A DNA stretch of 64,000 nucleotides from Gammaproteobacteria bacterium (ex Lamellibrachia satsuma). Lineage in GTDB: Bacteria; Pseudomonadota; Gammaproteobacteria; Chromatiales; Chromatiaceae. The notes beneath the pieces are model-generated. The model was given only the letters and a program-made list of their open reading frames with translations. It searched no databases and had not been told where the DNA came from. The DNA lies in contig CP053680.1 in the NCBI GenBank assembly GCA_019623805.1, positions 372,001 to 436,000 of the forward strand, read 5' to 3'. Position numbers and translations under genes: made by a program. This document shows, piece by piece, positions 44,604 to 53,762 of the stretch; positions within the stretch are counted from its first letter, which is position 1, and each line of letters begins with the position of its first letter.

Positions 44604-45752
44604 ATGAAAAAAACAACCAAACCAATCGTTGTGGTACTTGTAATCAGCAACCTTGAGTATGGCGGCGCCCAGCGGCAGGTAGTAGAACTCGCAAACAACC
44701 TGGACCCATCAGAATTCGATGTCCATGTCTGTTCGTTATCTGACTATGTCCCACTTGGTGAGACTCTGCACTGCCATGAGGACAGACTACATATCATCCA
44801 CAAAGAGTATAAGTTTGATATGAAAGTCGTCTGGAAACTTTACAAACTTCTCCGTCAAGTAAAAGCCGACATCGTTCAAAGCTACCTGTTTGACGCTGAA
44901 ATTGCAGTGCGCTTGGCTGGAAAGCTTGCCGGAACCCCCGTCATCATCAGTTCTGAAAGAAACACTAACTATAGACTGAAGAAGATTCAGCTCACAGCTT
45001 ATCGTCTGACAAAGAATCTGTTTGACGTATGCATTGCAAACTCAAATGCTGGCGCTGACTTCAACAGCAGAACACTCAATCAGCCTCGCAATAAATACCG
45101 GGTGGTGCACAACGGCGTCAACACAACCCGTTTCTCTCCACATGATAATTCTGCAACCAGAAATGAGTTAGGCATACCCAAAGAATCCTTCTGCGTTGGC
45201 ATGTTTGGCAGTTTCAAAGAGCAGAAAAACCACCCACTCCTGTTTGCCGCTGCAACTCATGTCCTGCACAAACACCCGGATACCCGCTTCGTCTTTATTG
45301 GAGATCAGCTCTATGCGGGCATGCACGGCTCTTCAGACTATAAAACATCGATTGAAAAGCTGGTGGATGAACTTGGGATCCGCAAACAATGCCTTTTCCT
45401 TGGAAATAGAAATGATGTCGAGAAACTCTATAATGCCTGCGACATAACGGTCCTCCCCTCTCTGTTTGAAGGCACACCTAATGTCGCGATTGAATCAATG
45501 GCATGCGGTATACCCGTCATCGCAACTGACGTTTCAGACAACAGTTATGTGATTCCAGATGGAAAAGCTGGTTTCATCATCAACTTGGGTGATGATGAGA
45601 CACTCGCAGAGCGTATCAATCGGTTTATTGAAGACAGGGAACTGTTGCAGCGGATGAAAGAAGATGCCAGGAATTGGATGCTGAAGGAGTTTTCGACCAA
45701 ACGTCTGGCGGAAAAAACTGAATCCATATACAGAGACTGTCTCAATAGCTAG
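44604..45752 (+). CDS. Glycosyltransferase family 4
   Basis: 382 residues, GT-B fold. The N-terminal domain has YGGAQRQVVELANNL and the acceptor-side LAGTPVIISSERN. The C-terminal nucleotide-sugar part has FGSFKEQKNHPLLFAA, then LPSLFEGTPNVAIESMACGIPVIATD with the paired Glu of the EX7E motif. It transfers a sugar onto a growing polysaccharide or lipid at the cytoplasmic face. It is alone on the plus strand and is separated by about 300 bases from the beta-helix gene. Other polysaccharide genes lie on the opposite strand. Confidence 0.88.
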   Translation: MKKTTKPIVVVLVISNLEYGGAQRQVVELANNLDPSEFDVHVCSLSDYVPLGETLHCHEDRLHIIHKEYKFDMKVVWKLYKLLRQVKADIVQSYLFDAEIAVRLAGKLAGTPVIISSERNTNYRLKKIQLTAYRLTKNLFDVCIANSNAGADFNSRTLNQPRNKYRVVHNGVNTTRFSPHDNSATRNELGIPKESFCVGMFGSFKEQKNHPLLFAAATHVLHKHPDTRFVFIGDQLYAGMHGSSDYKTSIEKLVDELGIRKQCLFLGNRNDVEKLYNACDITVLPSLFEGTPNVAIESMACGIPVIATDVSDNSYVIPDGKAGFIINLGDDETLAERINRFIEDRELLQRMKEDARNWMLKEFSTKRLAEKTESIYRDCLNS

Positions 45753-46051
45753 TGCTTGGTATTTGCAGTCCCAACGAGTTGTGAGTCAGACTTTTGTAGT
45801 CTGGCATAGGTTTCTCCTTCTCATTTCATGGCCAAAATTTGAAGGTCACCCAGACCTTGGTATCGGTCAAACCGATGCGAGCCCCCCCGGCATAGCCGGG
45901 GGTCTACCTAATGATTAATTACTATGCTTTAATTTCCCAGACAATCCCTTGGTCATTTCTTTACCTCAGTAAAGTCACATTATGTTTACCTTGGGGTGCA
46001 CAAAACAGTTAGACCACCTCCAGAAACCATCTGCCAGATTTTGTATGGGTA
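45753..46051. other. Gap between convergent GT4 and beta-helix genes
   Basis: About 300 bases without a gene. The only clear structure is an eight-pair GC hairpin at 45884-45902. It should end transcription from both sides, but neither side has a T run. No other feature is seen. Confidence 0.5.
45884..45902. terminator. GC-rich hairpin between convergent genes
   Basis: CCCCCGGC-ATA-GCCGGGGG, a perfect eight-pair stem with a three-base loop. It lies between genes pointing at each other and can serve both, though no run of T follows on either strand. Confidence 0.45.
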
Positions 46052-47695
46052 CTAAATCTTTGTGGCAGTCACATTGTATGGCGGTGGGGGGGGCTGGTTT
46101 GTATTCGCTACTCCATCAGTTTCATATGCTCCAATATCTATGGCGTTACCAATAGGCCTAGTCCTGCCCTCAATATCCGCCACAATGTCAACGCCATAAA
46201 GGTTTTTGTATCTAGAATACACAATAGACATATTTCCTTTATCTACCGCTTGTGAAGTGTCAGAAACTTTAAAATTATTATTCGCTTTATCTAGAAAGTC
46301 CAAAGAGGTATCTTGCAGACAGTATTGACAAACTAATTCGTTAGTCTTCAGACTGTCTAGGCTATTGTAGCGAGTACCATTCCAGTAAACATTTGCAGAA
46401 TCGAACAGGTTATAATTCAAATCAGTGGAATCTGCAATTGAGCTAGTGCCTATGCGGATGTCATAGCCTCCTAGTGGCAGATTCCTTCCGGCAAATATAT
46501 TATTTTCTACTAAATAATCGCTACCCGCAGTTAATTGAATGCCGGTGTCATAGTCATAGAGTGTATTATTGACCACACCACCTGACGAAGCGCCTCGAAA
46601 ATGAATTGCAGCACCACTTGAATATCCTGAATCTGGATCCGGCGATGAACCATGAATATCATATATCACGTTTCCAATCATCCATGTTTCCGTGCTCTCG
46701 GTAGTTACAAGTCCTAGATCACTATTGTAGACTTCGTTATACAGCATCCAGATACGTTCAGGTCCATAGTGAATAACCACTGCTGCGCCAGCAGACGAAG
46801 AGCTTGCAGTAAAGTTATACATCTTATTCTGAGATAGAACCACATCATTGATTTCTTTGATGTCAATGGCATTTTCTCGATTGTCGGAAAAGTCATTCCT
46901 TCCTACAAAAATATGATGAGACGTAAAATTAACTGCATGCCCCATACCAATCGAGTCGCCTGAACAACGCGTACTCCTATTATCTAATATCCAAGCATAT
47001 GAAACGTTATGGAGGATACCAAAACTATTGGAATCATCTTCATCAGCAGAATCTCGCGCACCGATGTCATGGCTATAATTTCTATAGAAAACAACATCAG
47101 TGACTGGTGATGATGCATAGGGAGAACTTGCTGAAATTGATTGGTTGCCTCTCAGGATTCCCATGCCATCTACTTCTAAATCACGTATTGATATATGGTG
47201 ATTAGGTGTATTCTCACTTAATGGCCTAATTGATACGGCATCAAATGGTGATTGCACTTTTATGCCTTCTATAATCATATAGGAGGCGTTACGTATATGA
47301 ATAAACCGCTGAAATACAGGTAGTTGTTCTGCCTGCAACCCAGAAATTATTATTGGCCTATCGACAGTGCCGTGACCATCAAAATAAAACCTGCCTGGTC
47401 CATTTTGAAGATAGGGTCCACCATGAATCTGAACGACGTCGCCGGCCTGAAATTGTTGGGGTATTGACATTCTAGGTAGTTCAGGAGAACCAAACGGATT
47501 ATCGCTATCTGTAGCGTTAGGATGGGCATTATCGATAAAATGTGTATAATAATCAGGTGACCCATAAACACTTTCAATTGTTTGATCAATGCCAAACGAA
47601 GGGTTAGGAATGCCTATTGGTGGTTCATATGCATATGCAGTCCCAATTAAAAGAAATGCCACAAAGAGCATTGCTTTGGAAAATAAAGTATTCAT
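46052..47695 (-). CDS. Secreted right-handed parallel beta-helix protein
   Basis: 547 residues with a signal peptide (AMLFVAFLLIGTAYA, cut near residue 22). The mature part has many short strand-turn repeats of the pectate-lyase/carbohydrate-binding helix type (IRNASYMIIEGIKVQ, VSIRPLSEN, VNNTLYDYDTGIQL). It ends in a NAIDIGAYE motif, common in choice-of-anchor helix proteins, and a Pro-rich tail. It probably binds or cuts a polysaccharide outside the cell. AT-rich. The C-terminal tail ends without an obvious anchor. Confidence 0.8.
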   Translation of the reverse strand: MNTLFSKAMLFVAFLLIGTAYAYEPPIGIPNPSFGIDQTIESVYGSPDYYTHFIDNAHPNATDSDNPFGSPELPRMSIPQQFQAGDVVQIHGGPYLQNGPGRFYFDGHGTVDRPIIISGLQAEQLPVFQRFIHIRNASYMIIEGIKVQSPFDAVSIRPLSENTPNHHISIRDLEVDGMGILRGNQSISASSPYASSPVTDVVFYRNYSHDIGARDSADEDDSNSFGILHNVSYAWILDNRSTRCSGDSIGMGHAVNFTSHHIFVGRNDFSDNRENAIDIKEINDVVLSQNKMYNFTASSSSAGAAVVIHYGPERIWMLYNEVYNSDLGLVTTESTETWMIGNVIYDIHGSSPDPDSGYSSGAAIHFRGASSGGVVNNTLYDYDTGIQLTAGSDYLVENNIFAGRNLPLGGYDIRIGTSSIADSTDLNYNLFDSANVYWNGTRYNSLDSLKTNELVCQYCLQDTSLDFLDKANNNFKVSDTSQAVDKGNMSIVYSRYKNLYGVDIVADIEGRTRPIGNAIDIGAYETDGVANTNQPPPPPYNVTATKI

Positions 47696-48077
47696 CTAGG
47701 TACCTCTAAGTAATCTTACTGCTTCAATATGTGATATGTATCTTGTACAAACCTGTCGAGATTAAGTATTCATCCGTATACATTCTATAGTCGGCAACTC
47801 AAACAAAATATTTAGTGCCACTATCCACGTTTATAGTGAATTAAATTCCACAGAGACAAGATTCAATATATCCTGTTACCTGTAAAATAGCAGATATTGT
47901 CAACAATTGATCGTTCAACAGTTCACACTTTACAACAACCATTCAACGTATTTGCCAATGCTCAGGCTCTGTGCGTATTGCGGGGATGTTGGTTGTGCGT
48001 TCGCCGGTTCAGTAGAGCCAGGACGTTAACCACCGTGTAGAGTGCCGCAGCATCAGTAGAATTGAGAATGTAAGTAA
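47696..48077. other. Gap upstream of the beta-helix gene
   Basis: About 380 bases. The AT-rich half nearest the beta-helix gene likely holds its promoter; no confident -35/-10 pair is called. The GC-richer part near 47960-48077 may be further transposon debris, but I cannot assign it. Confidence 0.4.
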
Positions 48078-48229
48078 TGGCCCGCAGAAGGCCTCAACAG
48101 CAGGGTCAAGATGATCAAGGTTCACAGCAGAGGCCTCCGTAACAAGGAGCGATTTGCCAATGCAATATACTTCCACCTTGGTGGCTTAAGCCTTTACCCG
48201 GAAGGAGTGGTTAGGCGAACCTTACCCCA
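48078..48229 (+). pseudogene. ISL3-type transposase C-terminal remnant
   Basis: The frame from 48078 reads PAEGLNSRVKMIKVHSRGL, then RFANAIYFHLGGLSLYP. This is the C-terminal end of ISL3-family (IS1001/IS1165-like) transposases. A stop (TAA at 48075) directly precedes it, so only a short piece survives. The bases that follow, interrupted by the IS256-type insertion, resume as GGGGAAGAGCC (to about 49642), which looks like an ISL3 terminal repeat. Confidence 0.65.
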
Positions 48230-48238
48230 CTCGATCAG
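48230..48238. repeat. Left target-site duplication of the IS256-type element
   Basis: CTCGATCAG here and at 49624-49632 are identical and flank the element exactly. Confidence 0.85.
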
Positions 48239-49623
48239 GAGTTATAACTGAATCTGGTGTTTGACTGATTTGAAAAAAGGCGGCGTATCTGGTTGATTTG
48301 TAGTTGCGACACGACAAACAACCTGAGGAGATACGCCACCATGAAGAAGAATACCGTTGTTGGCCTGGCAGGTCGAGATACGATTGCTGACCCGCTGACA
48401 GAGATGCTCAAGGCAGGGGCACGACAGTTGATCCAGCAGGCAGTCGAGGTTGAACTGCAAGAGATGCTTGAAGACTACTCAGGACGACGCACAGAGGATG
48501 GCAGGGCCGGTGTCGTGCGCAACGGCTACCTGCCTGAGCGAGAACTGCAGACAGGCATGGGGCCTGTAACAGTCCGGATACCCAAGGTTCGCGCCAAGAC
48601 GGGCAAGCCGCTGACCTTCCGCTCTTCACTGGTACCTCCCTATGTGCGGAAAACGAAGTCACTGGAGGCAGCGATTCCCTGGTTGTATCTGAAAGGAGTA
48701 TCCAGTGGTGAGATGGGAGAGGCCCTGAAGGTTCTGGTGGGGCCAGAAGCACAGGGGCTGTCAGCGAGCACTGTGTCACGGTTGAAGCAAGTCTGGGCTC
48801 AGGAGTATCGGGCCTGGTGCGATGAGCGGTTGGATAAGGATGCTTGGGTGTATGTCTGGGCAGATGGCGTTTACAGTGGATTAAGATCGGAACAGACCAA
48901 GCTGTGTTCGCTGGTGGTGATCGGCGTGAATGAGCGCGGCGAGAAGCGTTTCCTGGCGATTGAGGACGGTGTACGCGAATCAACACAGAGCTGGCGTGAA
49001 GTATTGCTGAAATTGAAATCACGGGGAATGAATGTGCCGGAGTTAGCGATTGGTGATGGTGCCATGGGGTTTTGGGCGGCACTCGAAGAGGTCTACAGTG
49101 AGACACGCCAACAACGCTGCTGGATGCACAAGACCATGAACGTGCTAAATTGTCTGCCAAAATCAGCTCAGGCGAAGGCAAAACAGGCACTGCATGCGAT
49201 TTGGCAGGCGGAGACCAAAGCAGATGCCGAGAAAGCCTTTGATCTGTTCCTCAAGACCTATGAGCCAAAATATCCGAAGGCCGCAATCTGTTTGCAAAAA
49301 GATCGCGATGAACTGATGGCATTCTATGATTTCCCTGCACAGCACTGGCAGAGCATACGGACCAGCAATCCGATTGAATCAACGTTCGGCACGATCCGTC
49401 ACCGGACCAAGCGTTCAAAGGGTTGCCTGTCTCGGGACGGCATGCTGCATATGATGTTCAAACTTGGACAGTGTGCCGAGAAGAGATGGAGGCGCCTACG
49501 TGGTTTCGATTACCTGGCGAAGGTGATAACCGGAATAAAATTTAAAGATGGTGTCGAAGTGACAGAAATCGGCCAGGCTGCCGCTTGATTCAGGTTGGCA
49601 AACACCACTTTTGACAATAACTC
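48239..49623 (+). mobile_element. Complete IS256-family insertion sequence (1385 bases)
   Basis: The element has terminal inverted repeats: GAGTTAT at the left, ATAACTC at the right, with TGGTGTTTG at equal distance inside both. It is flanked by perfect nine-base direct repeats (48230-48238 and 49624-49632), the size normal for IS256. It carries one intact transposase. It sits in the end of an ISL3-type remnant, so it is the younger insertion. Confidence 0.9.
48341..49588 (+). CDS. IS256-family transposase
   Basis: 415 residues, full length. DDE motifs: the first Asp is in VWADGVYSGLR, the second in LAIGDGAMGFW followed by RCWMHKTMNVLNCLP, and the Glu in TSNPIESTFGTIRHRT. An Arg- and Lys-rich end follows. 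The ATG at 48341 has CTGAGGAG ten bases upstream. The gene appears intact and may be active. Confidence 0.95.
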   Translation: MKKNTVVGLAGRDTIADPLTEMLKAGARQLIQQAVEVELQEMLEDYSGRRTEDGRAGVVRNGYLPERELQTGMGPVTVRIPKVRAKTGKPLTFRSSLVPPYVRKTKSLEAAIPWLYLKGVSSGEMGEALKVLVGPEAQGLSASTVSRLKQVWAQEYRAWCDERLDKDAWVYVWADGVYSGLRSEQTKLCSLVVIGVNERGEKRFLAIEDGVRESTQSWREVLLKLKSRGMNVPELAIGDGAMGFWAALEEVYSETRQQRCWMHKTMNVLNCLPKSAQAKAKQALHAIWQAETKADAEKAFDLFLKTYEPKYPKAAICLQKDRDELMAFYDFPAQHWQSIRTSNPIESTFGTIRHRTKRSKGCLSRDGMLHMMFKLGQCAEKRWRRLRGFDYLAKVITGIKFKDGVEVTEIGQAAA

Positions 49624-49632
49624 CTCGATCAG
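49624..49632. repeat. Right target-site duplication of the IS256-type element
   Basis: CTCGATCAG, same as at 48230-48238. Confidence 0.85.
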
Positions 49633-49643
49633 GGGAAGAGCCG

Positions 49644-49796
49644 TTAAAACAGGGTATAAATAAAAGGCGCGACGGCGGAACCCTGGGATAGCACTACCAG
49701 AGCGCCAAGCAGCAGCATGATGATGATGATGGGCGCAAGCCAGAACTTCTTGCGTTCCTTCATAAAACCGAAGAGGTCTTTGATAAGGTCGATCAT
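49644..49796 (-). CDS. DUF5989 small membrane protein (SxtK-like)
   Basis: 50 residues with one membrane helix: the N-terminus MIDLIKDLFGFMKERKKFW, then a long run of Ile and Leu, ending in FIYTLF. This is the DUF5989 pattern, found next to NodU/CmcH carbamoyltransferases and SxtJ. Role unknown. Its ATG overlaps the sxtJ-like stop (TAATG), so it is co-translated. The IS256-type insertion lies only 21 bases beyond its stop. Confidence 0.8.
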   Translation of the reverse strand: MIDLIKDLFGFMKERKKFWLAPIIIIMLLLGALVVLSQGSAVAPFIYTLF

Positions 49797-50200
49797 TAGT
49801 AGGGGTTCTCCAAGCTCTTTTTGTCGGGCGTGTGACTGTCGATCCGGTAGGATTTGGCATCCGCATCGTACTTGCGCCGCATGGGGTCATTGAACAGCCG
49901 CATGACCAGGCCTGCCGGGAAGAAAACCAGGAAAAAAACCAGTCCGAGAATCAGTGGAGTGGTGATCTTGCTCATCATCAGACCGAACTTCATCCACACC
50001 TTGTAGACGGGGCCTAGCGAGTTCGGAGCTACCAGCGCCCAGACGGCCAATAAGCCAGCCAGAACCCAGGGCCAAAGCGGGATATTAAAATCCAGCAGCC
50101 AGGGGAAGAAGAGCCCAAAAATAACCGCGATGATGCCGCCCGTTACCAGGCCGAATTCCCGCAGTCCTTTTTTGTCGAGTTCAGGTATTGTGTGTTCCAT
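49796..50200 (-). CDS. SxtJ-family membrane protein
   Basis: 134 residues with three membrane helices (about 17-33, 42-58 and 80-100). The order LREFGLVTGGIIAVIFGLFFPW, then LGPVYKVWMKFG fits SxtJ, a family always seen with carbamoyltransferases, as in saxitoxin clusters. Function unproven. It starts nine bases after the carbamoyltransferase stop. Confidence 0.82.
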   Translation of the reverse strand: MEHTIPELDKKGLREFGLVTGGIIAVIFGLFFPWLLDFNIPLWPWVLAGLLAVWALVAPNSLGPVYKVWMKFGLMMSKITTPLILGLVFFLVFFPAGLVMRLFNDPMRRKYDADAKSYRIDSHTPDKKSLENPY

Positions 50201-50209
50201 TGTTACAGA

Positions 50210-52057
50210 TCAATCCAGTTCGAATTCGTCTTTCCAGGAGTCGTCTTTTTCCCACTTGGGCTGTTCCGACTTGGCCATCAAGTGATTTTCAATCACCAGA
50301 TAGTCCATTTCGGTGCGCATAAAACAGCGGTATGCATCCTCCGGTGTGCAGACGATGGGTTCGCCACGGACATTGAACGATGTGTTGATGACTATCGGGC
50401 AATCGGTCTTCGACTCGAAGCTCTTGATCAGGTCGTAATAGCGCGGATTGGTCTCCGGATGCACGGTCTGCAGGCGTGCGGAATAATCCACATGGGTAAT
50501 GGAGGGGATCTCAGAGCGCGGCACGTTGAGTTTTTTAATACCGAACAGCTGCTGCTGTTCCTCGCTCATCGGGATGCGCTTATCCTCGTGCACCGGTGCC
50601 ACGATCAACATATAGGGACTGACGTGTTTGTCGCTGTCGAACTCAAAAAACTCCGAGACGCGGTCGTGGGCCACCGAAGGAGCAAAAGGTCGGAATGACT
50701 CCCGATATTTAATCTTGAGATTCATCACCGACTGCATCTTCTTGCTGCGGGGGTCTCCTATGATAGAGCGGCCGCCGAGGGCGCGGGGGCCGAACTCCAT
50801 GCGACCCTGCATCCAGCCGACCACATTTTCGCTGTCCAGTATCCCGGCCAGTTTTGGCATCAGCTCGCTGTCATCCAGACGTTCATACTTGGCGCCCACT
50901 GAATCAAGATAGGCGGCAATCTCATCATCTGCGTAACGGGGACCCAGATAGGAGCCCTGCATGCTGTCATGCTTATCGACCGTGCGCTCGTTGCCCAGAT
51001 ACTCGTGCCAGACAGACATGGCGGCACCCAAGGCACCGCCGGCATCGCCAGCTGCCGGTTGGATCCAGATATCCTTGAACGGACCCTCTCGCAGCAGACG
51101 GCCATTGGAGACGCAGTTGAGAGCCACGCCGCCCGCCAGACAGAGGTAATCGGTTTGCAACTCTTTGTGCGCTGTCTTGGCGAGTTTGAGCACGATCTCC
51201 TCGGTGACCACCTGGATGGAACGGGCGATATCCATCTCGCGCTGGGTCACCGGGGTCTCCGGGGTGCGCGGAGGCCCGCCAAACAGCTTGTCCATGTTTT
51301 CGTTGGTCATGGTCAGGCCGTTGGCATAGTTGAAATACTTCATGTCCATGCGGAAGGTGCCGTCTTCCTTCACATCGAGCAAGTTGTCGAGGATCAGGTC
51401 GACATAGACGGGCTCACCGTAGGGGGCCAGTCCCATCAGCTTATATTCGCCGGAGTTAACCCTGAAGCCGGTGAAATAGGTGAAGGCGGAGTAGAGCAGA
51501 CCGAGAGAGTGAGGGAAATCGATCTCCCACTGAGGCGTAAGTTTCTTGCCGTCACCGAGCCAGACCGTTGAAGTGGCCCATTCGCCGACGCCATCCAGAC
51601 ACATGACAGCGGCCTTTTCGAAAGGGCTGGGATAAAAAGCGGAAGCGGCGTGGGACTGGTGGTGCTGGGTGAACAGCAGACTGGGGATCTCAGTGGGCTT
51701 GCACTCCCCAATCTTCGCTAGCTCCTTCTTGAGAAGATCCTTGAGAAAGAGTTTTTCTCGCAGCCAGACGGGCATAGCCGCGGCGAAAGAGCTAAAACCG
51801 CTGGGGGCGTATGCGAGATAGGTCTCGAGCAGACGCTCGAACTTAATCAGAGGTTTGTCGTAGAAGACCACGTGATCGACATCGTCGAGGGAGAGGCCCG
51901 CATGGTCAAGACAGAAGCGAACCGCATGCTGCGGGAAACGCTCGTCATGCTTCTTGCGCGAGAAACGCTCTTCCTGGGCGGCTGCGACGATTTTACCGTC
52001 TTGGAGTAGGGCCGCTGCACTGTCGTGATAAAAGGCAGAAATACCAAGTATCATCAT
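50210..52057 (-). CDS. NodU/CmcH-type carbamoyltransferase
   Basis: 615 residues. The N-terminal Kae1-like domain holds GISAFYHDSAAALL, HHQSHAASAFYPSPF and LCLDGVGEW. The C-terminal YrdC-like-binding part holds EFGPRALGGRSII and NTSFNVRGEPIVC. It moves a carbamoyl group from carbamoyl phosphate via carbamoyl-AMP to a hydroxyl group, here most likely on a sugar of the surface polysaccharide. ATG 52057 or the next ATG (52054) is the start. Operon with SxtJ- and DUF5989-like genes. Confidence 0.93.
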   Translation of the reverse strand: MMILGISAFYHDSAAALLQDGKIVAAAQEERFSRKKHDERFPQHAVRFCLDHAGLSLDDVDHVVFYDKPLIKFERLLETYLAYAPSGFSSFAAAMPVWLREKLFLKDLLKKELAKIGECKPTEIPSLLFTQHHQSHAASAFYPSPFEKAAVMCLDGVGEWATSTVWLGDGKKLTPQWEIDFPHSLGLLYSAFTYFTGFRVNSGEYKLMGLAPYGEPVYVDLILDNLLDVKEDGTFRMDMKYFNYANGLTMTNENMDKLFGGPPRTPETPVTQREMDIARSIQVVTEEIVLKLAKTAHKELQTDYLCLAGGVALNCVSNGRLLREGPFKDIWIQPAAGDAGGALGAAMSVWHEYLGNERTVDKHDSMQGSYLGPRYADDEIAAYLDSVGAKYERLDDSELMPKLAGILDSENVVGWMQGRMEFGPRALGGRSIIGDPRSKKMQSVMNLKIKYRESFRPFAPSVAHDRVSEFFEFDSDKHVSPYMLIVAPVHEDKRIPMSEEQQQLFGIKKLNVPRSEIPSITHVDYSARLQTVHPETNPRYYDLIKSFESKTDCPIVINTSFNVRGEPIVCTPEDAYRCFMRTEMDYLVIENHLMAKSEQPKWEKDDSWKDEFELD

Positions 52058-52530
52058 CCTCGAAATAATCCTTCCTGAGAGATATATTAAAGGTAAAGCT
52101 TTTTTGCTTCATGGATAAAATGTCTGATACGGCAGCCCACCCTACGATAATATTACTATCATGCACAGGCCGTAAGCCGACGATCACAGGCATTAAGATT
52201 CTACCTACGCCATTTTGGAGTGGGAGAGTACCCTTACAAGCGACTTCAGTCAACACCACTTGCCCAGAATTGCGGGGCATAGCACTTATCAATAGGACTC
52301 TTCCCCATGATCGAGTGGGAAATGGCGTACAAACCCATGAGACCACTTCATACTGTTCAGCCAACTCACCAGAGTTTATCACCCTTCAAGACTGCCACAG
52401 CCACCTTGGCTTTGAAGTTTGGCGTCTCGCAGTAGGAACGTCAGTTACCCTGCCCTCCCACGCGAGAGGCGCCGTTCCTACTGTCGCTTAGTAGCAGATT
52501 GTGGGAAACGATCCCAAAGAGGCGCAAGAG
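52058..52530. other. Gap between carbamoyltransferase and SGNH gene
   Basis: About 470 bases. It holds the likely promoter of the carbamoyltransferase operon and an inverted repeat at 52430-52483. Open frames inside (for example 52111-52491) look random in composition and overlap each other on both strands, so no gene is called. Confidence 0.5.
52430..52483. repeat. Inverted-repeat element after the SGNH gene
   Basis: An eleven-base perfect inverted repeat, CAGTAGGAACG and CGTTCCTACTG, spaced 32 bases. A neighbouring CTCTCGCG block adds a second partial match (GGCGTCTCGC at 52421). It resembles small interspersed GTAGGAACG-type elements. Confidence 0.55.
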
Positions 52531-53643
52531 TTACTTATATTTTCTTACATCAGTCTTAATAAACCTTCCCGCTTCAATACCAAGCATTAAATGACTAAAT
52601 TCCGAGATATGAAGATGGCCATGAAGGACATGAAAATCAACAAGTCCTCGATATTCTCCCAATACATCCTCACTGTCTATATAGAAATCGGACAGCTTGG
52701 TAATTTGTCCTTTTAGTTCCCTCGGAATCGAACTGGAAAATTGATGGACTTGTGGACGTTTTGGTATATCCAATAAAATAAACTTAATTCCATTCTGAGA
52801 GGTGAAGTCGTGCATACGTTCAATGAGTTTTAATGATAATTCTGTTGAATAGCTATCTAACACACCTTGGACAGGAACGGCATACTCGGTCTTTAGTTCC
52901 GATGTTGCTTTACTATACAAAAGACGCTTTCCTATTTCCCAAGCACTATTCATTGCAAATGCATATAAATATGAATTTTCAGAAAGCCATCTCAATGGCG
53001 CTATTTCATTAATTACATTTAAAATTTTCACACCCGGTATGTGTTCTTTTTTTGCCTCTACCAATTCATCATTCTTTATCTTGAAAAGGCCTGATTTTAT
53101 GTTGTCTTCAAAATCGTTGGCATAGAATCCTAAAACCACATAATCAGGCTTATACTTGATCCCTTCGTTTTCAAGGAACACAAGCGCCTCTGCGGTACTA
53201 AATCCTGAAACCCCGGCATTTATAACTTCGGCGTCTATCGAAACAGTTTCCAGGTAATCCTCAATAACTTTAGCGTATGTTTTGTCTTGGCGAACCTCGA
53301 ATCCTTGAGTATGGGAGTCTCCAAGTGTTATTACACGAACCTTTCCATCATCCTTCTTATAATCAAAGTCGCTATCATTTCTAAAACCATTATTATTAAT
53401 GTTAAATCGCCAACTCCCGTCAACACTAGTATGCCAAAACTCGGTATTTGGTCTCAGCTTACGAATCGTATACTCACCATATTTTGCCTCGGTATGATAT
53501 CTATTAAACAATACGATTTTATCACCGAATAATAATCTGACCCCAAATTCGCTAATAAGCAATACGACTGTTACTGATACAATAAAAAGCAGAATATTGT
53601 CACGCAATCGTCCTTTCACGTTATTCTTGTTAACACTGTTCAT
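52531..53643 (-). CDS. Membrane-anchored SGNH/GDSL hydrolase-like protein
   Basis: 370 residues with one N-terminal membrane helix (about 16-34, LLFIVSVTVVLLISEFGVRL). Then comes an SGNH domain: ITLGDSHTQGFEV holds the nucleophile Ser, GVSGFSTAE the Gly block, and GFYANDF the Asn block. The last block reads HGHLHISEFSH, where an Asp is expected before the His; its replacement makes activity uncertain. Such proteins often add or remove acetyl groups on polysaccharides. It follows the GT4 gene at 53763 on the same strand. Confidence 0.75.
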   Translation of the reverse strand: MNSVNKNNVKGRLRDNILLFIVSVTVVLLISEFGVRLLFGDKIVLFNRYHTEAKYGEYTIRKLRPNTEFWHTSVDGSWRFNINNNGFRNDSDFDYKKDDGKVRVITLGDSHTQGFEVRQDKTYAKVIEDYLETVSIDAEVINAGVSGFSTAEALVFLENEGIKYKPDYVVLGFYANDFEDNIKSGLFKIKNDELVEAKKEHIPGVKILNVINEIAPLRWLSENSYLYAFAMNSAWEIGKRLLYSKATSELKTEYAVPVQGVLDSYSTELSLKLIERMHDFTSQNGIKFILLDIPKRPQVHQFSSSIPRELKGQITKLSDFYIDSEDVLGEYRGLVDFHVLHGHLHISEFSHLMLGIEAGRFIKTDVRKYK

Positions 53644-53762
53644 ATCATCTCCACTAATTCTGACTGACTATTTCCCAAAGGGGCTGTTAACGCTATCTGG
53701 ATGCCCAGCGCTAGTCGAACAGTGTTAACAAGTTCGAGCATCAGGTCGGCCAATCAATGCAC

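Noticed and set aside
48408..49190. A 260-codon open frame opposite the IS256-type transposase
   Set aside because: Antisense to an intact transposase with Pro/Ser/His-rich shadow composition.
48244..49622. ATAACT on both sides of the IS256-type element as a target duplication
   Set aside because: These bases are part of the terminal inverted repeats; the true nine-base duplication is CTCGATCAG just outside.
52111..52491. A 126-codon open frame in the gap after the carbamoyltransferase
   Set aside because: No ribosome site, no recognised family, overlapped by another frame on the other strand, and it covers an inverted repeat.
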